Shown: positions 9,381 to 18,122 of the stretch, piece by piece
Layout of the letters: the number at the start of each line of letters is the position of its first letter
Numbering within the stretch: position 1 is the first letter of the stretch
NCBI GenBank assembly: GCA_027618475.1
Contig: JAQCEJ010000021.1
Span: 1 to 64,000, forward strand
DNA length: 64,000 nt
Origin: Planctomycetota bacterium
GTDB taxonomy: Bacteria; Planctomycetota; Planctomycetia; Planctomycetales; Planctomycetaceae
Direction of reading: 5' to 3'
The notes under the pieces: generated by a model
Told to the model about the DNA's origin: nothing
The model's input: only the letters and a program-made list of their open reading frames with translations
Database searches by the model: none
Translations under genes and position numbers: made by a program

Positions 9381-10805
9381 GTGTCTGATAACCACCTTCC
9401 ATTTATTAACAGTCATCCGCTCGACCGCCGTGCGTTTTTGCGCCTCGGGGGAGGGCTCTCTCTTTCACTCGGAGCGTTACCCGCTGCACGAGCCGAATCC
9501 AACGTCGCCAACCTACCCGGTTTCGGTTCTGCAAAGTCGGTCATCATCGTCTTCGCCAGCGGCGGCCAGAGCCAGTTCGAGACATGGGATCCCAAGCCCG
9601 AGGCTCCGGAGTTGATTCGCGGCGAATTTTCGTCGATTCAGTCGGCTGTTCCCGATATTCGCCTCAGCGAACATCTACCAAAGATGGCCCAGCTCGCCGA
9701 CAAATATACGATCGTGCGCAGTATGTCGCACGAAGACCTCGATCACGGTTCGGCGTTCTACTTGAGCATGACGGGAAACTATCACCCCAACAAAACGTCG
9801 AATCATCCGCCGCAACCGTTCGACCTCCCCTGCTACAGTTCGATCTTGAAGCGCGTCCGTCCCGAATCGGCGTTCGTGCAACCGGCGATTCATTTGAACG
9901 CCCCGGCCCTCGTCCCCGAACTCGTCGGCCCCGGGCAGTTCGGCGGCATTCTGGGACGCGAATACGACCCGATGTTTATCGGCAACGTGATTGCCGAATC
10001 GATTGCCATGCCGGGGCTGAGCCCGATTGGCGAATTGCCCGAAGTCCGGTTGAACACGCGGCAATCACTACTGAAAACGCTCGAAGAGACGAATCGGTTT
10101 ATCGACCGTCATCAGCGACTGACCGATATGAACGAGATGTACGGCCAGGCGTTTAATCTTCTGGCCGACCCGAAGGCGCAGTTCGCGTTCGATCTCGGCC
10201 GCGAGCCGCAAGCGGTCCGCGACCGATACGGCCGCAATCGGGCAGGGCAGGCGTGTCTGCTGGCGCGGCGACTGGCTGAAGCGAGCGTTCCTCTTATCAC
10301 GGTGGTGTTCAACCATTCGAATCGCGGGCAAGACAAGTTTCCCACAGTCACCGACGAATACGGTTGGGATACGCACAACGATATTTTCTATGCCCTCAAA
10401 ACGCATTTGCTACCGCGATTCGATCTCGGATTTTCGGCTCTGCTCGAAGATCTCGACGAGCGCGGTCTGCTTGAATCGACGCTCGTGATCTGTATGGGAG
10501 AATTCGGCCGCGCCCCGCTCGTCGCCGTCGAGAAAAGTTTCGCCGGCACTTCCCCAGGCCGTAAGCATTGGGGAAACGTCTATTCGATCGTGATGGCCGG
10601 TGCCGGTGTCTCGCGCGGCGCCACGCTCGGACGCTCGGACAACCGTGGCGCCTATCCCGCCTCCGAACAATTCGGCCCCTGGGACGTCACCGCCACCATC
10701 TTCTCGGCCCTAGGCATCGACCCCGCCGGTCACTATTCCGACCCCTTCGACCAAATGCGCCCGATTTCGATCGGCAAACCGATGACGGCGTTGTATGCCG
10801 GGTAA
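9381..10805 (+). CDS. Tat-exported DUF1501 (alkaline-phosphatase-fold) protein
   Basis: The N-terminus has the twin-arginine motif DRRAFLRLGGG followed by a hydrophobic stretch ending at ARA, so Tat export is likely. The body matches DUF1501, a family abundant in planctomycetes with an alkaline-phosphatase/sulfatase-like fold: VIIVFASGGQSQFETWDPKP opens the domain, HEDLDHGSAF and GEFGRAP are internal landmarks, and the C-terminus has the usual conserved block ending in a D-P-[FLY] segment (HYSDPFDQMRP). The start is a GTG. DUF1501 genes are often paired with DUF1549/DUF1553 cytochrome genes; here none is adjacent. The catalytic role of the family is not established. A second copy lies at 56333-57748. 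Confidence 0.8.
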   Translation: MSDNHLPFINSHPLDRRAFLRLGGGLSLSLGALPAARAESNVANLPGFGSAKSVIIVFASGGQSQFETWDPKPEAPELIRGEFSSIQSAVPDIRLSEHLPKMAQLADKYTIVRSMSHEDLDHGSAFYLSMTGNYHPNKTSNHPPQPFDLPCYSSILKRVRPESAFVQPAIHLNAPALVPELVGPGQFGGILGREYDPMFIGNVIAESIAMPGLSPIGELPEVRLNTRQSLLKTLEETNRFIDRHQRLTDMNEMYGQAFNLLADPKAQFAFDLGREPQAVRDRYGRNRAGQACLLARRLAEASVPLITVVFNHSNRGQDKFPTVTDEYGWDTHNDIFYALKTHLLPRFDLGFSALLEDLDERGLLESTLVICMGEFGRAPLVAVEKSFAGTSPGRKHWGNVYSIVMAGAGVSRGATLGRSDNRGAYPASEQFGPWDVTATIFSALGIDPAGHYSDPFDQMRPISIGKPMTALYAG

Positions 10806-10816
10806 TCAAGACGACG

Positions 10817-11299
10817 CTACTGACCTGAGATTTCATCGTCGTCATGAGAAGACGATGGACCCTGAAGATTGAGTAACTCCCATCTTTGTATTGCATCAGC
10901 GATACGAATTTCTGCTCGCTGTTTTTGTTTTGGTTCAACGTAGACACGCTGTAGCCACAACATTCGCCCCACAATCAGGGCAGCAACAACCAGTGGCAAC
11001 AGAATATAGATCGGTTCCGCTTTATTTATCGGTGGGTTTTGACCCGGCACCATTGTTATATATAACAACCATATCCAGGATAAAATCCATAAAATGACGA
11101 GCCACCTCAATGTTGGATTTCTTGGAAATGCTTCATCCTGGTAAATAACTTCACGTCGAGGAAACCTCGCGCGAACACCAATCCAGATGGCGAGCATGAC
11201 CGCGATTTGAATCAGCGGCATCAAACTTCCAGTGAATATACTGGTCCAATAGCTTACGGCTGCCCCGGCGCTTAACAGTAGAAAAAGTGAAATATCAAT
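10817..11299 (-). pseudogene. membrane protein fragment, 5' end removed by ISL3 element
   Basis: The frame is open from the inner edge of the insertion sequence (first complete codon at 11299) to a stop at 10817, about 160 residues. It encodes at least three hydrophobic helices: SLFLLLSAGAAVSYW, LIQIAVMLAIWIGV, a central LVILWILSWIWLLYI and YILLPLVVAALIVG, with a charged C-terminus. No ATG occurs before the first helices; only a TTG at 11224 and an ATG at 11221 remain. The reading frame is the same as that of the transposase and follows its stop after one codon, so translational read-out could express a fragment. I do not recognise the family. The best reading is a gene that has lost its promoter and first codons to the IS. 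Confidence 0.5.
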
Positions 11300-12617
11300 G
11301 GTTCATCCGACTAATGCGTATTGAGAACAATGTAGCGCCAGGATCTTAAGTTCGAAGTATTCTTCATTTCTATAACCGTAGGCGATTCGCTTGAGGGTCT
11401 TGATTTTGTTGTTGACGCCTTCCAGCGGTCCGGTGGAGATGGGGTGGTCGTACCAGGCGAGGATGCCTGTTTTATGGCCTTGCAGCGTGTTGGCCAACTG
11501 CACCAGAATGCGTATGCCCGAGCCATGGGCTCGGCGGCACCAGTCGTCGAGAAATCGCCCGGCCCGCTTCTTGGTCGATTGCTCCCACAACTGGCGTAGT
11601 TCGTCTTTCAGATAATAGGCCGTGGCCAGCGTGTGGTTGAGCGAGAGGGCCTCTTCCAGCCGCTCGCGTTCGTTGCGTTCTTCGTCGAGGTTTTCCCAGT
11701 TCTTCAAGATCAGCCAGCGCGTTCCTTTGAGCACTTCCTTCTGGAGCATATCGGTCGCCTCGCGATACAGTTCCCGTCGCAACTCGGTCAGCTTGTCGTT
11801 GAACAACTTCACAATATGAAAGCGATCGAACACCAGCGCGGCATTCGGCAGGTGTTTCGTCACGGCTTCGATGTACGCCGCAGACATGTCGGTGGCGACC
11901 GCTTCGACCTGGGCATGCGAGGCTTTCAGCCGCTTCCAGAAGGGCGCCAAAGCTTTGGATTTACGGGTTTTTCCCACGAAAATGATCCGCCCGCTGTCGA
12001 GGTCCATGACGACTGTCAAGTAGCGGTGCCCCTTGCGGACGGCGATTTCATCGATGGCGATCCGCTTGACATGTTTCAGCTTCGGCTGGGAGAACTTCTT
12101 CTTGAGGTAACGCTTTTCGATGTCGCGGATCGTGTCCCAACTCACGTTCAAATGGTGCGCGGCGGCCTGGGTGGTGGTGATGCGGGCCAGTTCGAGCGCG
12201 TAGCGTTCGAACTGCTTGGTGTGATGGCGCGAGCCTTCGGCAAAGCCGATCTTCACCTGCCGTGTCAAGCCGCACGACAGACAGCGCACCCGCGGCACGG
12301 CGAACGCGATCTCGACCGGCTTGCGCCCGATCGGCAGCGTGCGGAACCGTCGGGGTATCTGGCCCTGCGAGTAGACCTCGCCCGACCCGCAAGCCGAGCA
12401 GCAGTACGATTCGCGGCGTTGAGTGATCACCAAAACCCTTTTCCCATTTTCAAATCGCGTGGCCCGATAATCGTAGCCCCGCAGACCGAAGGCATGGTAA
12501 ATTAAACTCTTGGACATGCTTGACTCCCGTAGCTCTGAAGTTTTTAAAACCTAACTCCAGATGGGACAGGCATGTCCTTCTTTTTGCAAGGTTCAAGACG
12601 CAATTGCCGGATGAACC
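11300..12617 (-). mobile_element. ISL3-family insertion sequence
   Basis: A single transposase gene is bounded by imperfect terminal inverted repeats. The left end begins GGTTCATCCGACTAATGCGT at 11300, and the right end read inward from 12617 begins GGTTCATCCGGCAATTGCGT; 20 of the first 24 positions agree. Size (1318 bp) and one-ORF structure fit ISL3. The usual 8-bp target duplication of this family is absent: the flanks read ATATCAAT on the left and TTTTTTGT on the right. The left inverted repeat contains the transposase stop codon. The missing duplication points to a rearrangement or adjacent deletion after insertion. Confidence 0.88.
11303..12517 (-). CDS. ISL3-family transposase
   Basis: The 404-residue protein has the family architecture: an N-terminal zinc-finger with CCSACGSG and CLSCG pairs (about residues 40-85), a helix-turn-helix around residues 125-150 and a DDE domain. 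Catalytic candidates are the first aspartate in RIAIDEIAVRKGHRY, the second in ATDMSAAY, with the nearby DRFHIVK motif, and the glutamate in GPLEGVNNKIKTLKR near the C-terminus. GGGAG lies about 6 nt before the ATG. The gene appears intact and full length, so the element may still be active. The stop overlaps the terminal inverted repeat. Confidence 0.93.
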   Translation of the reverse strand: MSKSLIYHAFGLRGYDYRATRFENGKRVLVITQRRESYCCSACGSGEVYSQGQIPRRFRTLPIGRKPVEIAFAVPRVRCLSCGLTRQVKIGFAEGSRHHTKQFERYALELARITTTQAAAHHLNVSWDTIRDIEKRYLKKKFSQPKLKHVKRIAIDEIAVRKGHRYLTVVMDLDSGRIIFVGKTRKSKALAPFWKRLKASHAQVEAVATDMSAAYIEAVTKHLPNAALVFDRFHIVKLFNDKLTELRRELYREATDMLQKEVLKGTRWLILKNWENLDEERNERERLEEALSLNHTLATAYYLKDELRQLWEQSTKKRAGRFLDDWCRRAHGSGIRILVQLANTLQGHKTGILAWYDHPISTGPLEGVNNKIKTLKRIAYGYRNEEYFELKILALHCSQYALVG

Positions 12618-12977
12618 TTTTTTGTAGGGTGCACGACAGAACCAACTTCGCCCGCACCGCCGACGAGTTCCAGTGATTCCAAAGCATCGGATTCACTCGC
12701 CGGGGATCCGGGCAAAGCGGCGGTTCTCGATTCCGACGAAACAACGGACAACGAACCGATGGATAACGATGCCATCGAAGAAGCAGAACCAACGCCGGTC
12801 GGAGAATCGACCGACGCGCCGACCGATGATGCGAACACAACCGATGAGTCACCAACAGATGACAGCACCGAACCGAATGAGGATTTGACTTCGGTCGAGG
12901 CACCCTCGGATAATGTGCCAACGGCCATTGTTGACGACAAAAATAGTGTTGACGACAAAGATGAAGAGGACGAATGA
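12618..12977 (+). pseudogene. acidic lipoprotein fragment, signal peptide removed by ISL3 element
   Basis: Directly at the right edge of the IS an open frame of 119 codons runs to TGA at 12977. Its first residues read FFVGC, which is what the end of a lipoprotein signal peptide (lipobox, cysteine at fragment residue 5) looks like, followed by a proline/serine-rich linker and a strongly acidic, low-complexity tail rich in Asp, Glu, Thr and Pro. Upstream the frame is closed by the TGA in the IS terminal repeat, so the start and hydrophobic part are lost. The first internal ATG (12759) would produce only the acidic tail. No known domain is present. Together with the fragment at 10817-11299 it suggests that the IS sits where a divergent promoter once was. 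Confidence 0.5.
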
Positions 12978-13017
12978 CGTCCCGATAAGTCAACCCTCAG
13001 TTCCCGAAAAGGGGAGG

Positions 13018-13047
13018 GGAGTTCACAATCTGAACGTTGTGAACTCC
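13018..13047. terminator. perfect 11-bp hairpin between convergent genes
   Basis: GGAGTTCACAA at 13018-13028 pairs perfectly with TTGTGAACTCC at 13037-13047 around an 8-nt loop. It lies between the end of the lipoprotein fragment (12977, plus) and the end of the redoxin gene (13087, minus), the position of a bidirectional terminator. There is no strong T-run next to it on the plus strand; on the minus strand a TTTT lies about 10 nt after the stem. Confidence 0.5.
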
Positions 13048-13086
13048 TCCGTGTCTTACTCCAGACAGATTGAGCCTGTCGACCGG

Positions 13087-14514
13087 CTACTCAGAAGACT
13101 TCTTTTTATCGTCTCGATTCGACTTGATGGATTCGACGACAGCGTCGTCGAGCGTCCGCAGACCTTCGTCGGGGTTAATCGAATAATAGCCGACATGGTA
13201 ATGCACAATTTTGCCTCCGGGTCCAATCACGACCCATAACGGAAGCTTCGCGCCCGATTCGCGTGGGTCACCGAATTCCTCGAGCAGTTTGCCTTCGTCC
13301 ATCGCGATTGGATAACTCAGATTCATGAATTGTTGGAGCTTGCGAACCGATCGGGTGGCGTCGCCGCGCTGGTCGTTTCCAAAACGGGGATCCACGGCAA
13401 CTCCGATGACCTGTGTGCCGAGCTTGCTCCGCCGGCTGTTGAGATAGTCGAGGTAACCGACCTGGCCGTACGGTTCGATCAGTGGCTCACCCTGGTATTC
13501 CCAGAAGTGAAGGACAATGGTCTTGTCGGCGAGTTCTTCGGTTTTCAGCGTTTTTCGATCAAGCGTTTTGAGCATGAAATCGGGGGCTTGCTTGCCGAGG
13601 AATTTTTTCTCCAGTTCTGAGACGTCACCTGCACGGCGCAATTGAGACTTTACATCACGGCTGATTACGCTTGCCAACCGCCCGAATGGTGTTTCGTCCG
13701 CTTCTGTTTCAAGTTGCGAGAGAAGCGGCTCGGCACTCGCCAATTGCTCGTTCGTCAATTCCGGTTCGAGGCTTTCGGCGGGGCGTTTCAGATCGTCTTG
13801 AATTTTTCGCAGTGTTTTCAACGGGGCTTCAAACCGAGTGAGATCTTCCGCCGGGACGGCCTCTGCCGATTCCAGATCCATCAGCAGAGTAAACTGGTCT
13901 CCCTGGCCCATAAAAACTTTTTGCTTGAGTGCAACCACGATGCCCGAATCTGCCGAGACCGCAATTGTCTTCGCCTTGCCGAAATTGGTCGAACCTTCAA
14001 TCACCCAGCATTCGCGGTCTTTGACAGTCTCCTGCCCCTGGACGGCGTATTCGAATTTTCCCGTCACCCATTTGGCATCTTCAGCGACCTTCAGAAAGTC
14101 TTCGAACAACGGAAGCGGAAGCGACAGCGGATACTTCGTGCCATCGTGATCCTGCAGGATCTGAATGTGCTTCGTCGGAGGGACATCGGCGTTGGGTGAG
14201 ACAGCGACAAATCCGTAACGTTCCGGCCACGCCCAGCCGCCGCCTCCACGCTCGTCGATGAGATAGAAGATTTCCGTTTTGCCCGCTTCGTTTGGTGTCA
14301 ACAGGCAGAATAGACTGAAACGTTTGACAGCGTCTCCCTCTTCGCCTTGATTGACGCGAAACAGGCTGCCGCTGTAACGGATTTGCATCACGGCAGTCGG
14401 ATCATCAGCCAATGCCAGATTTGACGCCAGAATGATCTGGAAGAGCAGGGGAGTCACTAAGCTTCTCCTCGATGGTGTAGTCGTCTCTGAAACGGGCTCG
14501 CCCAACTGCTTCAC
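13087..14514 (-). CDS. exported thioredoxin-fold (TlpA/redoxin-like) protein lacking CxxC
   Basis: A signal segment (LVTPLLFQIILASNLALA) precedes an extracytoplasmic domain of about 250 residues of unknown type, and residues of roughly 310-465 form a TlpA-like thioredoxin fold: it opens with GKQAPDFMLKTLDRK, continues with KTIVLHFWEY and ends with the cis-proline strand KLPLWVVIGPGGKIV. Where redox-active members have W-x-x-C-x-x-C, this protein has FWEYQGEPL, so both cysteines are missing. It therefore cannot act as a normal disulfide oxidoreductase and may be structural, a chaperone or a binding protein. Planctomycetes carry many such exported redoxin-fold proteins. The gene is single, with a 540-bp non-coding stretch upstream. 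Confidence 0.65.
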   Translation of the reverse strand: MKQLGEPVSETTTPSRRSLVTPLLFQIILASNLALADDPTAVMQIRYSGSLFRVNQGEEGDAVKRFSLFCLLTPNEAGKTEIFYLIDERGGGGWAWPERYGFVAVSPNADVPPTKHIQILQDHDGTKYPLSLPLPLFEDFLKVAEDAKWVTGKFEYAVQGQETVKDRECWVIEGSTNFGKAKTIAVSADSGIVVALKQKVFMGQGDQFTLLMDLESAEAVPAEDLTRFEAPLKTLRKIQDDLKRPAESLEPELTNEQLASAEPLLSQLETEADETPFGRLASVISRDVKSQLRRAGDVSELEKKFLGKQAPDFMLKTLDRKTLKTEELADKTIVLHFWEYQGEPLIEPYGQVGYLDYLNSRRSKLGTQVIGVAVDPRFGNDQRGDATRSVRKLQQFMNLSYPIAMDEGKLLEEFGDPRESGAKLPLWVVIGPGGKIVHYHVGYYSINPDEGLRTLDDAVVESIKSNRDDKKKSSE

Positions 14515-15057
14515 TATGTCAAACGGAGTGAAGGGCGGCTTGTGTCGACGACAAAATGTTCAGTCCAAAACGAATCTTCATCTTCCCAGATTCATCGAGG
14601 GGTTACAAGACTACAACTGTCGAATTGTCGCGATGGAAACCGCGCGAACATGTATCGGCGATATGCCTGCATCATCACATAGACACACGCCGAATGGCCC
14701 TTTACCGTGGTGGGGAAGAGGTCACCGCTCAAATCCGATCAATTGAGACTTTCTGCCGTGATATCGTATCGCCTTGCTCGTTTGAATTTCGTATAATTGA
14801 CGTCGTACATTTGTGTTTCAATCAAGGCTCCTGCACATTTCTTAAAGGGAGCTTATCCGAACCTTAAACGACGACATGCAATTTCATAGCCGTTAGGAAG
14901 ACGGGTTTTTGTGACAATACGAACATGATTTTCCGCCGCCAATCGCGTTAGGAGAACGGTCCCGTGGTGTCATCTGAGAACTTCCAGACGAGCCGGAATT
15001 GGTGAATTAAACATTCCGATGAGTTAGGAATCGACAATCCTTTAGAGACGGCGGCAG
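14515..15057. other. 543-bp non-coding divergent region
   Basis: No credible gene is seen on either strand. It separates the minus-strand redoxin gene from the plus-strand membrane-fusion gene and must carry both promoters. A consensus TATAAT occurs at about 14791-14796 on the plus strand, but no good -35 box stands at the right distance, so I do not call a promoter. No RNA family was recognised. Confidence 0.5.
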
Positions 15058-16404
15058 ATGAGGAGCATTATGGTCCGGTCGAGATGGTACGCCAAGACAT
15101 GCTCAGATCAATTTTCCGATCGACCGTTGGACGAGCGAGGGGAATCTCCCCCCGCACGAGACAATAAATCGTTTTGGCGGATTGCACTTGCGATAGTGGT
15201 TACCGTGGGATTCGCGAGTCATTCGTTGTTGGGACAGGGAAAAAGTCCGCGTCCTGCGGCCGTTGATGCGGCGGCGCAGCCATCTGCTGGTGCAGCAGGG
15301 GCACCTCCTTTCAACTCTGCTTCGTCAAACACCGCACCGGTCGAGCAGGGGGAGGCGGCAACCACTCTCTCAGGTGAGAGGATTATCGTTCAACGCGAAG
15401 CCATTTCGTTGATTGATCCTCGAACCTATCGAATCGGTTTTCATCTCGAACCGTATCGTACGCTTGAAATCATTGCACCGCAGGATGGGTTTATCGTCGG
15501 TGTTCAGATCAAGGTCAACGATCGGGTCGAATCGCAATATGAGCTGATCCGGTTTGATGACCGGACCGCAAAACTGCATCTCGATCGTGCGAAAGCAGCG
15601 CAAAAGATCGCACAGGTACGGTTGAAAATGGCAGAATCGAACGGCGACGCCGATTCAAGGGATCTGGCAAAAGCCGAACTCGAACTTGCTGACGCCGAGT
15701 TCGAGATTGCCAAACAGAATTTTGATCGGGCCATCATTCGTGCTCCATTTGGTGGAGAAGTGTTGGATGTCTTCGTCGTCCCGGGTCAATTTGTGAGGGG
15801 AGGGGACCGCCTGTTGACGATCGCCGATAACTCGAAGTTGAAAGTCGAAGTTCCGTGGGAGCGCACCAACGAGATCGACATCGGAAAGACGATTCCGCTG
15901 AAAGTGGAAGAGCGTACGGTCGATGCCACGATCGAGTCCCTTAAGCCGTTAGCCGACCGTTTTGCAAAGCTGCGCGATCTGGCAAACTCGGTGACGTCGC
16001 TGATGCTCATTGTCGAGAACCCTGCTCGCGATGGAAAGACTCCGTACTTTGTGGGGCAGTCTGTTTTTCCTCCATTGATCCCGCGTCACGTTGTGACTGA
16101 AATCCCAACCCGCGGCGTACTCAGTGACAAAGAATCGGGAGAACGCAAAGTCCAGGTTCTCCGCGATCTGGCCATTCGAGATATCACCGTTCAAATTCTG
16201 GGGGCCGTTGGTCCCGACCGGGTCTTTATCAGCGGTCCGTTTCAAGAAAAGGACGAGCTGATTCTCGAAAGTTCGGTCGAGTTGAGCGATGGAACGCAGT
16301 TGCGTCCGTATGTCGGAACAACACACGAGGCGGAGCAGACCGTTCAGAAAAAGTCGAAGTCGCCCGACCGTTCGCCGGACAAGTCGGTCGGCCCTCGGTT
16401 CTGA
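15058..16404 (+). CDS. HlyD/RND-type membrane-fusion (periplasmic adaptor) protein
   Basis: A short cytoplasmic N-terminus is followed by one membrane segment (WRIALAIVVTVGFASHSLL, residues about 41-60). Then come a biotinyl-lipoyl-like half (IIAPQDGFIVGVQIKVNDRVE), a coiled-coil hairpin of alternating Ala/Lys/Glu (residues about 175-225), the second lipoyl half (IIRAPFGGEVLDVFVVPGQFVRGGDRLLTI) and a beta-barrel region. This is the order seen in periplasmic adaptors of tripartite pumps and of type I secretion. No transporter or outer-membrane factor gene is adjacent, so its partner is unknown. An internal ATG at 15070, 4 nt behind AGGAG, is an alternative start. It is 51 bp before a protein kinase gene on the same strand. 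Confidence 0.8.
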   Translation: MRSIMVRSRWYAKTCSDQFSDRPLDERGESPPARDNKSFWRIALAIVVTVGFASHSLLGQGKSPRPAAVDAAAQPSAGAAGAPPFNSASSNTAPVEQGEAATTLSGERIIVQREAISLIDPRTYRIGFHLEPYRTLEIIAPQDGFIVGVQIKVNDRVESQYELIRFDDRTAKLHLDRAKAAQKIAQVRLKMAESNGDADSRDLAKAELELADAEFEIAKQNFDRAIIRAPFGGEVLDVFVVPGQFVRGGDRLLTIADNSKLKVEVPWERTNEIDIGKTIPLKVEERTVDATIESLKPLADRFAKLRDLANSVTSLMLIVENPARDGKTPYFVGQSVFPPLIPRHVVTEIPTRGVLSDKESGERKVQVLRDLAIRDITVQILGAVGPDRVFISGPFQEKDELILESSVELSDGTQLRPYVGTTHEAEQTVQKKSKSPDRSPDKSVGPRF

Positions 16405-16455
16405 AGGTCCATTGATAGTGTTTATTGTTTTTTAACATCCTGCGAGAGAACTCAC

Positions 16456-17991
16456 GTGTCTACCACCGAAACAAATGCGATCGATGATTATCAACTGCAC
16501 AACATGATTGCGGTCGGATCGCAAAGCCAGATCTGGGAAGTGTCTCCTCAGGGAAGTAGCGATCGCTTCGCTATGAAGCTTTTATTGCCTGATCAGTTCA
16601 AGGAGGCGGAGGTTCTTTCCAGCTTCAAGGCTGAGTCGAAAATGTTGGCATCGTTTAATCACCCCAATATCATTAAGTTCAATAAGTATGTGAAAACCAA
16701 GCAGCATGCTTATTTTATTATGGAATTGTTTCGTGCTCCGAGTCTGAGAGGATATCTTCAGAACGACCTTCTGGGCCTGCGGGCACGATTCAAACGTCTC
16801 GTCGAATTGACATGCATCGGGCTGGGCTACATTCACGAGAAGGGGTGGGTCCATAAAGATGTCAAACCGGAAAATATTCTTCTGAGTAAAGGTTCTGAAG
16901 TCCGGCTTCTCGACTTTGCTCTCTGTACCCGTTATGCGACGGGGGTCGCCAAACTTTTCAGCAGCAAGCCGAAGGAAATTCAGGGAACTCGATCGTATCT
17001 GGCCCCGGAGACCATTAGAAAGCAAGCCCCCACACCGCAGACCGACATTTACAGTCTCGGTATCGTGTTCTACGAAATCCTTACTGGAACGACACCGTTC
17101 AAAGGGGTATCTCCCACAGATCTGTTGAAGAAGCACCTGACCGAAAAGCCGATCGCTCCCTCGGAAATGAACAACAATGTCACCAAAGAGACAGACCGCT
17201 GCATCATGCGAATGCTGTTGAAAAAAGCGGAAGATCGGCATAAGTCGATGCAGGAGGTGTTCTCGGAATTTCGAAATATCAAGGTCTTCAAAGAAGATGT
17301 AGAAGAACTTGCTGCGCGCAACAAGACGACGGATTCCGACGAACTCTTCAGCGGCTTGCAGCGCAAATTAGACAGCCGTGCCGACGCCGTACGAATGGAA
17401 CAGATCAAAGCAAATCCGGAACTCGCAAAGAAATTCAAGTCGACGTCGGTAAGTTCGCTGAAGACGGTCAAGACGAACTTATCCAGTCCGGATGTTAAGC
17501 CCCCTGCTCAGCCGACACAGCCAGAGCAGGGGATGCCGCCGCAAGGATATCCGCCGCAACAAATGCCCCCCGGATACGGTTACCCCGGCGCGATGCCGAT
17601 GCCGCAATATCCCGGGCAATATTATCCTCCGCCACAGGGAATGCCGCCGGGCTATCCGTATCCCCCCCCGGGCTATCCTCAGATGTATCCGGGGCAGGCC
17701 TATCCTGGAATGCCGTACCCGCAGCAGGCTCCAGGTCAACCGGGTGCACCGCCGCCTCAGTCAGTCCCGGTACCACCTGGCACTGCGCCGGTGCCGCCGC
17801 CGCCGAATGCAGCAGGGACTCCGGCACCTCAAACACAGGCGGCCGCATCGCCTCCGGTACCAAACGCACCGGCCGCACCGCAAGAACCTCCGAAGAAGCC
17901 TCGCACCTCAGGCCACGCACGAATCGATTCTTCATCCGATCGGGATCTCGATGATATACCATTGATGGACGAGCTTCCGGATATCGACTAA
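16456..17991 (+). CDS. atypical Ser/Thr protein kinase with proline/tyrosine/glycine-rich tail
   Basis: The kinase fold spans residues of about 12-275. The VAIK-type lysine is in FAMK (K41) and a likely alpha-C glutamate is E60. The catalytic loop is HKDVKPEN (H133-K134-D135), so the base aspartate is kept but HRD is HKD. The metal motif is DFA (153-155) instead of DFG. APE is present as LAPE. The glycine-rich loop is degenerate (VGSQSQIWEV, only one glycine). Residues of about 340-480 are rich in P, Q, G and Y, resembling unstructured tails, and the C-terminus is acidic. No transmembrane helix is evident. The start is GTG with GAGAG upstream. Activity is possible since K, both D and E remain, but nucleotide binding is likely unusual. 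Confidence 0.82.
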   Translation: MSTTETNAIDDYQLHNMIAVGSQSQIWEVSPQGSSDRFAMKLLLPDQFKEAEVLSSFKAESKMLASFNHPNIIKFNKYVKTKQHAYFIMELFRAPSLRGYLQNDLLGLRARFKRLVELTCIGLGYIHEKGWVHKDVKPENILLSKGSEVRLLDFALCTRYATGVAKLFSSKPKEIQGTRSYLAPETIRKQAPTPQTDIYSLGIVFYEILTGTTPFKGVSPTDLLKKHLTEKPIAPSEMNNNVTKETDRCIMRMLLKKAEDRHKSMQEVFSEFRNIKVFKEDVEELAARNKTTDSDELFSGLQRKLDSRADAVRMEQIKANPELAKKFKSTSVSSLKTVKTNLSSPDVKPPAQPTQPEQGMPPQGYPPQQMPPGYGYPGAMPMPQYPGQYYPPPQGMPPGYPYPPPGYPQMYPGQAYPGMPYPQQAPGQPGAPPPQSVPVPPGTAPVPPPPNAAGTPAPQTQAAASPPVPNAPAAPQEPPKKPRTSGHARIDSSSDRDLDDIPLMDELPDID

Positions 17992-18122
17992 GCTACTGAA
18001 AGCATGGCGGAAAGTTGAAGCCCGCGACCGCAACTTCGGCGCTGTGATACGTCCGGCGTCGGCCGATTACATTAAGCCGTCGCTCCGAAAAAACCATCAT
18101 CCGTCGAACACGGAAAGAAATA

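Noticed and set aside
11633-12505. 290-codon plus-strand open frame
   Set aside because: It runs antisense across the transposase; the transposase has complete zinc-finger and DDE motifs while this frame has no recognisable feature.
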